Source: Strigops habroptila
Taxonomy: Eukaryota; Chordata; Aves; Psittaciformes; Psittacidae
DNA length: 64,000 bases
Direction: 5' to 3'
NCBI RefSeq assembly: GCF_004027225.2
Contig: NC_044277.2
Coordinates: forward strand, 97,833,552 to 97,897,551
In this document: positions 13,401-22,456 of the stretch, piece by piece
Position numbering within the stretch: position 1 is the first letter of the stretch
Layout: the number at the start of each line of letters is the position of its first letter
Program-made: the position numbers and the translations under genes
The notes under the pieces: generated by a model
What the model saw: only the letters and a program-made list of their open reading frames with translations
Database searches by the model: none
What the model was told of the DNA's origin: nothing

Positions 13401-15921
13401 TAATTTCCATTTCATTTGCAGGACACTAACCCATCACCATTAATTTGGGTACTGCATAAGCCAACGACCCCATTGGATCCAGGTACAGCACTCTACCTTG
13501 CCACATGCTGGTGTCTGCAGCACTTATTTATCCCCAGGGTCCAGGGAGAGGGACGGTGGGGCTCAGGAGCTACAGAAGTTGCTGTGGCAGCTGTTTGGCC
13601 AGTCCCCAGCATGGGCTGGATGAGGACTGAATTTGACGCAGCTGCTTTCAGAGTTCCTGCAGCGGCTCTGACCCAGGAAAGGACATTTCCCTACTCCTGC
13701 GAGGAACAGGGATGTACCGAGCCTGTGTGGAACTAGTGTTCCCACATGGGATGGGCTGCAGGCGATGGGGCTCTCCCACTGTTGTCACCTGCGGGGAGGT
13801 GGCCTGTCTGAAGGGAACAGAGATGGAAGTGAAAGCCCAAGCCTGTACCTTGTCCTCCAGCCGGTCCATCAGAGCTGGGGAGATGTGCCCAACCTTGCCC
13901 ATCAGCATCACCACAGTTCGGGTGCCCTCGAGCTCTGTCCAACGCAGCTCCAGCTTCTTGACGATTTCATTCAACAGCTGGCTCTCCTTCCCCTGCCTGA
14001 CCGCCAAGAACTCCGCCAGGGAGGCAAGATGCTTAAAGGTGAAGCGCCGCAGCCGCCACAGCACCTCCTGCTCCACTGACTGCATCTCTCTAGTGTTTCT
14101 GTCCATCCCCAGGGAGTAGAGGCTCTTCAAAAGGTTCACCAAGGTGTTATTCCACACCTGAGAAATCTGGCAGCAAAAAGAAGTAAGGGAAAGGTGTTGA
14201 TCAGAGACAGCGTGAGAGTATTCAGTTGCCAGTCACGTCAAACACCAGGCACTGCTCTCTCTCTATGAAGAACTGCACAGCAATGAGGGGGTGGCAAGAG
14301 AGACCTCCTTAGGCTGAGGACATCTAGCTGTCTCCCACCATGACAGGAGACCTCTGCTCCCCCTCACAGGTGTAGCCTGCATGGTCAGAATCAGACCAGA
14401 GTGACCCAGGCCCTGGCGAGGAAGACGTACCTCAATGCCTGTATGAGAAGCCAAAGCCATGCAAGGATCCCAGCAGCATGGATGAGCTGAGGAATAACCA
14501 CACACGTCGCTTATAGAGCGCTCTCTGCCTCAGAAAAGAAGCTACACACATTCACCAGCTGGGTGAAATACTCAGGCTTTACCCTCCTCTGGAAGCACTT
14601 AAGCTTCCTTGTGGTGTGGCTGGTGAAACGAAGAGCGGTGGGAAAGGGTAGAAACTTGAGGGTCTCAGGGAGGAAATGCCATGGGACTCCAACTCGTCTC
14701 TGCATCTCAGGTCAGATGACACTTATCCTGAAAGCTTCCATTTCTCTCCAGTGTCTCTGAAAGCGTCTTCCCTGTGAGGCCCTGGCACGAGGTCCTGGCA
14801 CAGGTTGCCCAGAGAAGCTGTGGCTGCCCCATCCCTGGCAGTGTTCAAGGCCAGGTTGGACAGGGCTTGGAGCAACCTGCTCTAGTGGAAGGTGTCCCTG
14901 CCCATGGCAAGGGGTTGGAACTGGATGAGCTTTAAGGTCCCTTCTAACCCAAACCATGCTGTGATCCCACACTGTGAGGCCCAGGAGCTGCAGTTATTTC
15001 TGCAGCAGCTGGCTGGGCCAGCACCAACCACAGCGGATGACATTGAATTTGACAGAGCTGCTGAGGTTTGACAGTAGGACGTGCCGAGCACAGTGCACTG
15101 GTTCCCTTCAGATGCTTCATCTTTACCCAGTGGCTTCTCTGCTGTCCAGCTGTGCAGCTCTGCTGCACCTTGGCCAAGATGCAGCTTTATCTTACTGGGA
15201 AAACAGAAAATTCATGGGAGCAGGAGCAAGGCAGAGTTTATTGAGGATGTTCTCTCACTGCATTTTACCTCTGGTACAAAAAGTCAGGGTTTTAGACAGA
15301 AACAATGAGGCACCTTGCCTTGAGCTGGCCATTTTCCCTCCTGATCCCAGCAACTTCAGCTTGGAAAGGCAAAGCACAAACCCTTAACAAGCTGCTGGCT
15401 CCAGCTGGCTGCATGGGTTAAATCCCAGGAGCACTTTCTGCTTTCCACCTTGTATTCCTTCCTGAGACTGCTTCTGCCACAGGAAGGGAACTCACCTGAG
15501 AATCTGTGATGCTGACAAGCTGCTGGAACCGTTCATCCCGCACAATACTCTCCGTTTCCAGCTTTTTTTCCGCTGCAAGCCGGGAAAGTTGAGTAATTAT
15601 TAGGGAGGCCTGGTTGCTAGTAAGAGGATGGAGCTCAGCCAGCCGCAGGAGCTCCTGAGGACTTGCGGCTGTTTCAACCAGTTCCCCGATCACTTTGTAC
15701 TCTTGACTCCTGCTGTCCTCCACCAGCTCTTTGACCGAGAACCCATCCGCCCAGCTGCAAGGGCTCGAAGTATGAAATGAAGCGAGAGGTGCTTGAGGCA
15801 GAGCTCTTGCCACCGCCACCTTCCCAGCCGGCACCAGCAGGGACGGCGCGACTGCCGAGGCAGGACAGATGAAGGCACCCACGTGCCACCAGCAGCAGCG
15901 TCGCACCAAGCGGGCTGCCAT
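4443..15921 (-). CDS. TBRG4: TBRG4 / FASTKD4, complete
   Basis: FASTK-family mitochondrial RNA-binding protein known to influence stability of a subset of mitochondrial mRNAs. Ten coding exons, all with GT-AG borders: 15921-15496, 14157-13849, 12550-12379, 10790-10633, 10125-10015, 8975-8831, 7962-7720, 7023-6912, 6231-6117 and 4544-4443. They join in phase to 630 residues; the human protein has about 631. The N-terminus starts [10 protein letters not shown] and is basic and Ala-rich, as expected for a mitochondrial presequence. FAST motifs include [21 protein letters not shown] and [11 protein letters not shown]. The C-terminal RAP domain (about residues 558-622) carries [28 protein letters not shown] and YLKDKL. 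A 5' UTR portion starts at 15977 after an intron whose first exon lies in the CpG island near 16.82 kb. Introns 1, 2, 6 and 7 host SNORA5 copies. No disabling change was seen. Confidence 0.95.
7227..7367 (-). ncRNA. SNORA5: SNORA5-type H/ACA snoRNA, copy 1 (TBRG4 intron 7)
   Basis: Begins TGCAGCCCTGTCAAATTC like SNORA5. A first hairpin closes by GCAGCC...GGCTGC. The H-box position reads ACAGCC, off consensus at its last base. A second hairpin closes by TGGTCC...GGACCA and ends in ACA plus three bases. Mammalian TBRG4 introns carry SNORA5A/B/C, which guide rRNA pseudouridylation. It is probably processed from the spliced intron. Confidence 0.85.
8190..8328 (-). ncRNA. SNORA5: SNORA5-type H/ACA snoRNA, copy 2 (TBRG4 intron 6)
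   Basis: The best-formed copy: TGCAGCC start, GCAGCC...GGCTGC stem, H box ACAGCA, second stem CTGTGG...CCACAG, then ACA three bases from the end. Its 5' half matches copy 1 closely, including the TGTCAAATTCGATCCCTGCC stretch. Confidence 0.88.
8594..8722 (-). repeat. CR1 LINE 3' fragment
   Basis: The plus strand reads the reverse of the CR1 3' end (ATAGAATG..., GGTTGGGAGGGACCTTAAAG), through the GCCATGGGCAGGGACACC block. 5'-truncated, in TBRG4 intron 6. Confidence 0.88.
9640..9757 (+). repeat. CR1 LINE internal fragment
   Basis: Shows GGGCTGCATCACCAGCAGCG and GGGGGAGAATG-like blocks of CR1 upstream of the 3' end, without the terminal part. In TBRG4 intron 5. Confidence 0.75.
12612..13083 (+). 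repeat. CR1 LINE, 3' part about 470 bp
   Basis: Plus-oriented CR1 from the CCAGAGGAGGCCAC block to the 3' end (CCAACCCAAACCATTCTGGGATTCTATG). A small internal deletion is likely near 12628. It lies in TBRG4 intron 2, opposite to the gene, directly upstream of exon 3. Confidence 0.9.
13509..13646 (-). ncRNA. SNORA5: SNORA5-type H/ACA snoRNA, copy 3 (TBRG4 intron 2)
   Basis: Same architecture with compensating stem changes: first stem GCAGCTG...CAGCTGC, conserved GTCAAATTCAGTCC segment, H box ACAGCA, and a 3' end of CAGACACCA with ACA three bases from the end. The paired changes in the stem support a functional RNA. Confidence 0.82.
14765..14962 (+). repeat. CR1 LINE 3' fragment interrupting a SNORA5 copy
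   Basis: GTTGCCCAGAGAAGCTGTGG through CCAACCCAAACCATGCTGTG. Its 3' end abuts the remaining half of SNORA5 copy 4. Confidence 0.88.
14963..15062 (-). pseudogene. SNORA5: SNORA5-like copy 4, 3' half lost to a CR1 (TBRG4 intron 1)
   Basis: The first hairpin (AGCAGCT...AGCTGCT) with TGTCAAATTC and an A-rich H-box region is still recognisable. The second hairpin runs into the 3' end of a plus-strand CR1 at about 14962, and no closing stem or ACA box is seen. Probably a dead or strongly altered copy. Confidence 0.7.
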
Positions 15922-16049
15922 GGTGGAAAGCCGGGGCTGGAAACCGGCTGGGGGTCAGCGCCGCATGTCAGGACAGGCTGTGAAAGGAAGAGAAATGTTT
16001 TAGGAACAGGAGAATTTAATAAATAAATAGGTAGTGGCCAAAGTCTGGT

Positions 16050-16138
16050 AATGGTTGTGTCCCTGCCTGTGGCAGGGGGTTGGAACTGGATGAGCTTTAA
16101 GGTCCCTTCCAACCCAAACCATTCTGGGATTCTATGAT
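16050..16138 (+). repeat. CR1 LINE 3' end, short
   Basis: TGTCCCTGCCTGTGGCAGG to the CATTCTGGGATTCTATG terminus. In the 5' UTR intron of TBRG4. Confidence 0.85.
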
Positions 16139-16438
16139 ATAAACCCAGTGTGCAGCCAGCAAAAGGGTGAAGGGGGACACCTCTGGTCCAGGGATCAGGG
16201 GCAGCAAGTGCAGCTAGAGGACGCAATAAAAGGAGGCAATAAAAGGTTTCTGATGATCAGCTGGCAAAACACCGCTGTGGCAGAGGCACTTCCCCGCTGG
16301 GGCTAAACTCTTGACAGACCCCCTTAGGAGCTGCTGAACTCCAGCACGGCTTTCCAAGGCAGCACGCAGCCACTTTGGAATGGCTGCTGTAGGTCTGGAG
16401 CACATCCAGCTCCCCACCAGCCCTGACTGGGCCTCACC

Positions 16439-16581
16439 CATCCCTGGCAGCGTTCAAGCCCAGGTTGGACGGGGCTTGGAGCAACCTGCTCTAGTGGAAG
16501 GTGTCCCTGCCTGTGGCAGTGGGTTGGAACTGGGTGAGCTTTAAGGTCCCTTCCAACCCAAACCACTCTGGGATTCTGTGA
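16439..16581 (+). repeat. CR1 LINE 3' end, short
   Basis: TCCCTGGCAGCGTTCAAG to the CACTCTGGGATTCTGTG terminus, close to the TBRG4 CpG island. Confidence 0.85.
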
Positions 16582-16639
16582 CTCCCCGCTGCTCCCGCTT
16601 TCCCCACACCGCCCTCCCTGGGCTCCCTCCTCCCCTGCT

Positions 16640-17037
16640 CTGCCCGTGTCCCTCACAGGCCCGCGGCCCGGCCCCGCCGCCGGCCGGTTCCCCTCAGAGC
16701 CCCCGCACCCCGAGCCGGGCCCTCCGCCCGCGGCTCTTCCGCTCAGCGCCCCGCGCCCGGCTCTCCCCGCCCGGGCCCGGCCCTGCCCGCCCGCTCCCGC
16801 CGCCGCCGCCGCGCTGACCTCGGCCGCCGCAGCCGCACGGCGGGCCGGCACGGAGGCACCGCACGCATGTGCGCCGGCGCGGGCTGACGGCGTCATGTCA
16901 CTGCAGCGAGCGCCCATTGGGTTGCGCGGCGGCAGTTCCGGCGCTCGGCGGCGCGGGGCGGGGAGGGGAGGGCGGCGTGGCCGCTGTCAGGCACCGCGGC
17001 ACGGACCGGGGTCGGCGCGCTGGGGGCAGCTCCCCCG
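16640..17037. promoter_or_regulatory. TBRG4: TBRG4 CpG-island promoter and 5' UTR exon
   Basis: Very CpG-rich, with GGGGCGGGG-type GC boxes and no TATA box. On the minus strand a CCGAG/GTCAGC donor at about 16819/16818 can splice to the acceptor before 15977, so the untranslated first exon probably ends at 16819. Inferred, not proven. Confidence 0.55.
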
Positions 17038-17120
17038 GCTCCAACCCCTGCCACGGGCAGGGACACCTTCACTAGAGCAGGTTGCTCCAAGCCCCGTCCA
17101 GCCTGGCCTGGAACACTGCC
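17038..17120 (-). repeat. CR1 LINE fragment, left flank of the TBRG4 copy
   Basis: GCTCCAACCCCTGCCACGGG to CTGGAACACTGCC, reverse-oriented CR1 lacking its extreme 3' end. It breaks off where the TBRG4-derived segment begins. Confidence 0.8.
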
Positions 17121-17513
17121 GGGGTGGTCCTCTCAGCCTGTCCCGATACGCGGCGCTGACCCCCAGCCGGTTTCCAGCCCGCTTGGTGCGACGCTGCTGC
17201 TGGCGGCACGTGGGTGCCTTCATCTGTCCTGCCGCGGCAGTCGCGGCGTCCCTGCTGGTGCCGGCTGGGAAGGTGGCGGTGGCAAGAGCTCTGCCTCAAG
17301 CACCTCCCACTTCATTTCATACTTCGAGCCCTTGCAGCTGGGCGGATGGGTTCTCGGTCAAAGAGCTGGTGGAGGACAGCAGGAGTCAAGAGTACAAAGT
17401 GATCGGGGAACTGGTTGAAACAGCCACGAGTCCTCAGGAGCTCCTGCGGCTGGCTGAGCTCTATCCTCTTACTAGCAACCAGGCCTCCCTAATAATTACT
17501 CAACTTTTCCAGA
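17121..17513 (+). pseudogene. Inverted partial copy of the TBRG4 start exon
   Basis: On the opposite strand to TBRG4, this segment repeats the end of the 5' UTR intron, the UTR and most of the start exon of TBRG4 (source 15990-15590). It encodes the same [17 protein letters not shown] and [14 protein letters not shown] blocks with few changes. About 21 bases around the start codon are missing between two short CAGCC words, so it has no ATG. It ends inside the exon at CAACTTTTCCAG and passes straight into CR1. There is no downstream exon, so it is a non-coding fragment. High similarity suggests a recent origin. Confidence 0.88.
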
Positions 17514-17640
17514 TCTCAGCCTGTCTCCATAGCAGAGGTGCCCCAGCCCTTGGAGCATCTTTGTGGCCTCCTCTGGGATCACTCCAACAGCTCCAGCTCC
17601 TTCTTATGTCGGGGCCCCAGAGCTGGATGCAGGACTGAAA
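17514..17640 (-). repeat. CR1 LINE fragment, right flank of the TBRG4 copy
   Basis: CTCAGCCTGTCTCCATAGCA to CAGAGCTGGATGCAGGACTG, the same orientation as the left fragment and further upstream in CR1. The roughly 270 bp of CR1 expected between the two pieces is absent. Confidence 0.82.
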
Positions 17641-18685
17641 GGGGGATCTCACCAGATGGAGATGTGGGGAGAGGGTGGGTGAGATCAGGCTGCTGTGGAG
17701 CAGGAGGTGCTGTTGGTGCTGCCCCTCTACAAGCCCAGTGTGCCTGAGCCCTCATGCTGCCCCACTGCCATCCCTCCATGGCCCTCCTCCTTCCTCAGCC
17801 CTGTTAAAGCCCCATCAGATGCAGCCCTTGTGGCTACACAGCTTCTTTGGGGGTGATTTCCCCACAGCCCTCCCCAGGCTGCAGGGCTGATGGACCAGCC
17901 ATGCCCTCCCCTTTGCTGCTGAGGTAGAAGTCAGCCATGTTCTGCCTCACCCACCCCCCGTGTTTTCTTTCCTGCTCTATCCATGTCCAAACAAATGAGG
18001 GCCCGGCTGTGGGAACTAATAAAAGGCAAATAAATATATGGGTTGCCAGGAATGAGGAGGGGCAGCTCAGTCTTGAGGTGGTCAAATAAAGTGGGGACTG
18101 ATTTATGAGCGGGGTATTTCTCACTGCTCGGGGCCTTTGTGTTTGCTTTTGGGGATGTTATTTACCCCTCCTCCCAGCACGGGGTGAGGAGTTGGCCTGA
18201 AAAGCGCAGCTGTAGCTGCGTGAGGATGTGGTTACCCCGGCTAAAACTCACCATGCTTTCCCTTTTTGTTCCCAAAATGGCTTTGCGGGATTTCATGTCT
18301 GTTTTGCAAGAGTGGAGCCTGCTTGGGGTTTGCACAGGACACTTAAAACTAATACTTAGAGGTCTTGATACTGGTTTTTGATTGCTGCTAAATCCTAAGT
18401 TTGACCTGCAGGGAAAATGGAGCATAAAAACTTCCTCTGGAAGTGCACCCTCCCATGGGACCCAGCCTCTTGCACTGGGCATCATCCCAAATTCTGCTCT
18501 GTACAAGCATGCAGGGCAGTGATCCTGCTTTTTGCCCAGCTCCCCCCCTCAGGATCTTGAGCTTCACCATCCCGTGGTCATCACAGCCGATGCTGCCCTG
18601 ACCTTCTCATGTCCACCAGCAAATCCTAGTTTGTCAGCAGTCCAGTGGAGCACCTGTGGCTCCTCTGTTCCTGGCTCCAGAGCCA
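17641..18685. other. Intergenic, no gene recognised
   Basis: No conserved reading frame, RNA gene or recent repeat was recognised. AT-rich patches occur at about 18015-18045. Confidence 0.5.
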
Positions 18686-18689
18686 TCTT

Positions 18690-19130
18690 CCAGGCCACCC
18701 ATGGAGTGGTGTGTCCAGTTCTGGTCCCCACAACTCAAGAAGGACACAGAGTGGAGAGAGTCCTGAGGAGGGTCAAAGGGCTGTTGAACCTGCTCTAGGG
18801 GGGAAGACTGAGGACATTGAGTCTCTTCTCTCTGGAGAGAAGTCTTGTGGGGACCTCATCCCAGTAGTCCAGTGCTCAAAGGGTGGAGGCTTTCAAGGAG
18901 CCATGAGGAGAAGACAAGGGACAGTGGGTGCTGGGAGAGGTTTCATCTCAACTTAGGTTATACAGTGAGTTGTTCCCTGGAAGAACCTCCCCAGGGACAT
19001 CGTGGAGTCCCCATTACTGGAGGTTCTCAAGATGAATGGGGTGCAGGACAATCCCGTCTAGGGTCCCTTCTCCACAGAAGGTTGGACCTGGTTGCACCTG
19101 GATCTTTCCAGGGCCAAGCTGGGCTGTCCC
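18690..19130 (+). repeat. Old CR1 LINE fragment
   Basis: Plus-oriented CR1-like sequence: GTGTCCAGTTCTGGTCCCCA, GGTCAAAGGG, TTCTCTCTGGAGAGAAG, CCTCCCCAGGGACATCGTGG, and a GGGTCCCTTCTCCAC-like end. It is clearly more diverged than the abundant young copies. Confidence 0.65.
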
Positions 19131-19522
19131 ATGGGTCTGTGATTGACAGTGTCCATCCCTGGGGACTTCCCACTAGCTGTGACCTCGGTGCGCTTGTCCC
19201 CACTTGATCTACAAGCTGCTGGGAGAACGTACTCAATGGTTTTCGCCGGCCACGCAGCTCTCAACCTGTTGGGTGGCTTTGGGCTTCCACTTGCTGTGCA
19301 CAGTGGTGCAGATAGGGTCATCTTCCGGGCAGAGTTCCTTGAGGTGCTCCTGGAGATTCCTGCTTGGCCTCAGAGAGGGCAACCGCTCCCAAGGCTGGTG
19401 TTTGATCAAACCCACCTTGTTTGCTGAGGGCTACAGATGTCTTCATGGGCGGATGTTCTATCCGCCCAGCCATAAAACATCACCAGGGGCTGGAAAGCCC
19501 CGGCCGTGGGGCAGGGTGGCTT
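19131..19522. other. Unassigned stretch with a short Cys-bearing frame on the minus strand
   Basis: No gene identified. The minus strand has an open frame at 19415-19233 without an ATG, containing LKELCPEDDPICTTVHSKWK and ending VESCVAGENH, downstream of a possible splice acceptor. It could be a lone exon or chance. Confidence 0.3.
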
Positions 19523-19616
19523 CTTCATCCAGCCCCGTGGGAGAACGGGGTTGAGAAACCCAACATGGTGTCACCCCGTGTCCCCACCAAACCCGGGTCA
19601 GCTCTGTGGTGGTCAC
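19523..19616 (+). repeat. 94-bp direct repeat, left copy
   Basis: CTTCATCCAGCCCCGTGGGA to CTGTGGTGGTCAC. The same 94 bases recur at 20693-20786 with an exact offset of 1170 and about ten differences by eye. The two copies flank an old CR1. Confidence 0.8.
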
Positions 19617-20692
19617 CCGTAAGAACATCGAGTCCAATTGTTAACATGGCATGCCAGGCCACCACTAAATCATGTCAATCAATGCCACATTGTCACGTCT
19701 TTTAAATCCCTCAAGGGATGGCGACTCCACCACTCCCTGGGCAGCCTGTTCCTGTGCTTGACAACACTTTTGAGGAAGAAATTGCTCGTAATATTCAACC
19801 TAAACCTCCCCTGGTGCAACTTGAGCCCATTTCCTTTTGTCCTATCACTCGTTACTTGGGAGAAGAGGTCAACCCCTATCTTGCTACAACCTCCTTTCAG
19901 GTAGCTGTAGAGAGCAATAAGGTCCCCCCTCAGCCTCCTTTTCTCCAGACTAAACCCCCAGGTCCCTCAGCTGTTCCTCATCACACTTGTGCTCCAGACC
20001 CTTCACCAGCTCTGTTGCCCTTCTCTGGACCCGCTCCAGCACCTCAATGTCTCTCTTGTAGTGAGGGGCCCAGAACTGAGCACAGGATTCAAGGTGTGGC
20101 CTCATCAGGGAGGTGAGCTGCTGAGCTGAGCACAGGGAGACAGCCCCTGCCCTTGGCCCTGCTGGCCACACTGTTGCTGATACAGGCCAGGATGCCCTTG
20201 GCCTTCTTGGCTGCCTGGGCACAAGCTGCTCATGCTCAGCTCTCGACTAACACCCCCAGGTCCATTTTAGCCGAGCAGCTTTCCAGCCACTCTTCCCAAG
20301 CCTGGAGCATTTTGCATGGGGTTGTTGTGGCCCAAGTGCAGGACCCAGCACTTTGCCTTGTTGAACCTCATACCACTGGCCACAGCCCATAGATCCAGCC
20401 TGTCCAGATCCCTCTGCAGAGCCTCCTACCCTCCAGCAGATCAACACTCCCAGCCAACTTGCTGTCATCTGAGGGTGCACCTGATCCCCTCATCCAGGTC
20501 ACTGATAAAGATACTAAAGACAGGGCCCCAACACTGAGCCCTGCGGAACACTGCTTGTGACTGCCCACCAACTGGGTTTAACTCCGTTCACCACCACTCT
20601 TTGAGCCCAGCCATCCCACCCAGTTCTTTACCCATCCAAGTTGTGAGCAGCCAGTTTCTTCAGGATAATACTGTGGAAAACTGTGTCAAAGG
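19617..20692 (-). repeat. Old CR1 LINE, about 1.07 kb, reverse-oriented
   Basis: The plus strand carries the reverse of a diverged CR1 ORF2 3' region: GGCGACTCCACCACTCCCTG, CTCTGGACCCGCTCCAGCAC, GTGCAGGACCCAGCACTTTG, CTGATAAAGATACTAAAGAC, GTGTCAAAGGCTTCATCTAG. On the minus strand this is reverse-transcriptase-domain-proximal sequence with many disruptions. It belongs to a different, older subfamily than the young copies. Confidence 0.8.
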
Positions 20693-20786
20693 CTTCATCT
20701 AGCCCTGTGGGAGAACGGGGGTGAGAAACCCAACCTGATGTCACCCTATGTCCCCATCAGACCTGGGTCAGCTCTTTGGTGGTCAC
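20693..20786 (+). repeat. 94-bp direct repeat, right copy
   Basis: Partner of 19523-19616. It begins CTTCATCTAGCCCTGTGGGA and ends CTTTGGTGGTCAC. Confidence 0.8.
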
Positions 20787-21096
20787 TTTGGCACGGTGGT
20801 ACCCAGGACCAGCACCCCGCATGGCCACGCTGTGATTCAACATCACCCCTGTCCTCATTTCACCCTCTCTGGGCACGCAGTGTCTTTCCATGGGGGACCC
20901 CTGTGGTGAGGGGACCTCGAACCCTATGGCCTCTCTTCTGCTGTGCAGTGCTGGGCCAGTGTCCTGGGGGTCAAAGGGGGATGGACTCAGCTCCTGGCCA
21001 GATTCATCCCACTGGGAATTTCCCAGTGCCACAGGGGGAAGTGTCAGCCCATGGGAACGCCCGTGGCGGCCGTGCCAGCACATCCAGGGCATACCT

Positions 21097-21105
21097 CATA
21101 AAAGG
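21097..21105 (+). promoter_or_regulatory. TATA-like box of the CATHB1-like gene
   Basis: CATAAAAGG lies 40 bases before the ATG at 21137, the same spacing class as the GATAAAAGG boxes of the two neighbouring cathelicidins. Confidence 0.55.
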
Positions 21106-21136
21106 GCTCCCGGCACAGAGGGTGGCAGGAGGCAGG

Positions 21137-22207
21137 ATGAGGCTGTGCCAAGTGCTGCCGTTGCTGCTGCTGGGGCTGGCCAGAGCCACCACGCCGGGGC
21201 CGAATGGATCCACACTGGGATCGGCTGGATCCATCCCAGCCTATCCATCCCAGCCCATCCCATCCCTGCCAGGACTCTGGACCGTGAGCTATGAGGATGC
21301 CGTCTCGGCAGCCGTGGACCTGCTCAACACAAGGGTCGTCACTCCCTATGTCCTGCGGCTCCGGGAGGCGCAGCCCCAGCCTGGCTGGGTGGGTGCTGAG
21401 CTCCTCCATCCCCACTGATGCACCCCGGTGGTGCAGGATCTGGCCCTTCTCAGGGCTGAATCTGGCCTGTTTTGGGGCTGGGTCTGACCCCTTGTAGGAA
21501 TGGTGCCCACCCAAGCTGGGGCTGGGGCTGACCCCTCTCCAGCCTGGATGTGGCTCCTCGTGGGGCTGGATCCCTGAACCAAGTGGGTCCCTGATGGGTC
21601 CTGTCCCGTCTCCCAGCCCGGTGACCTGCAGCGCCGGCAGGAGCTGAGCTTCACCGTGGAGGAGACCTCGTGCCGGGCGCCGGGGATGGCCACTGCCGCC
21701 TGCAAGAGCCGCTGGTTCGGGGTGAGGCTGCGTCTCACGGGTCCCCAGTGGGGAGCAGCCGGTGGGAAAACCGAGGGATGGGGAGGGAGGTTCAGGCTCC
21801 TCTCGGCCTCATCTTCCCTGTGTCCCACTCTGCTTCCCCACAGGCAGTAAGCTGGTGCCGGGGCTACGCCTTCCTGGAGCAGCAGCAGCCCGTGGTGGAG
21901 CTGTCCTGCGAGAAGATGCCCATCAAGGTAAGGAGATGTCCGAAACGGCACCGTATCCCCTCTGCGTCCTCTTGGCTTTGCTTCCCTCCCTGGCTGCTGT
22001 GGGACATTTCCCCACGGAGGTCACCCAGACGCCCCTCGCCATCTCCCCGAGGTTTGACACCGCTGCTTCTCCTCCCAGCTCGGCCTGATCCGGAAATCCG
22101 GGGTCAAGGACCTTTTTGGCAGGATCAAGGAGCGTTTCAAGGGCTTCTTCCAGTGCAGCAAGATCTGGATCCGCGACAAACTGAACCTGAAAAAACCCAA
22201 ATCCTGA
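21137..22207 (+). CDS. CATHB1: Cathelicidin, CATHB1-like
   Basis: Secreted host-defence peptide precursor. Four phase-0 exons: 21137-21388, 21617-21721, 21844-21927 and 22079-22207, 189 residues. Exon 1 gives a signal peptide (MRLCQVLPLLLLGLARA), a Gly/Pro/Ser spacer and the cathelin start SYEDAVSAAVDLLNTR. Exon 2 holds LSFTVEETSCRAPGM with a second Cys; exon 3 has WCRGYAF and VELSCEKM, completing the four cathelin cysteines. Exon 4 encodes a 42-residue cationic, helix-prone tail (LGLIRKSGVKDLFGRIKERF...) ending LNLKKPKS. An elastase-type Val is at SGV/KDLF. The B1 assignment rests on the divergent cathelin domain, position next to TBRG4 and weak similarity of the RDKLNLKKP end to chicken CATHB1. 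The tail has one Cys (FFQCSKIW), unusual for avian mature peptides. AATAAA is at 22264-22269. Confidence 0.8.
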
Positions 22208-22456
22208 GCGGGTGACACCGCGTCCTCCCTACGCTGTGCCCCCCACCCGGGCGCTCCGCTTCCAATAAACATCCCTGCAATGATCCCAGTGTCATCCCAA
22301 TCCCTGTGGGTTCCTGTGCCGCCCCATCTGTGCCCCGACAGGGAGTGGGGACGATCCCTGAGAGCTCCCAGTCCCACAACTCCCCCAATGCCCAGACAAA
22401 GGGCTTCAAGGGCTGGGGGCACCCTGGGGAGTAGGGATGTGTCCCTGATGGGGACT

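Noticed and set aside
16646-17638. Plus-strand frame of 330 residues containing TBRG4-like sequence
   Set aside because: It fuses CpG-island sequence, CR1 and the inverted TBRG4 fragment. The TBRG4 part has no start codon or following exon.
20738-21418. Longer plus-strand start for the CATHB1-like gene
   Set aside because: The upstream ATG lies before the TATA-like box. The ATG at 21137 opens a proper signal peptide.
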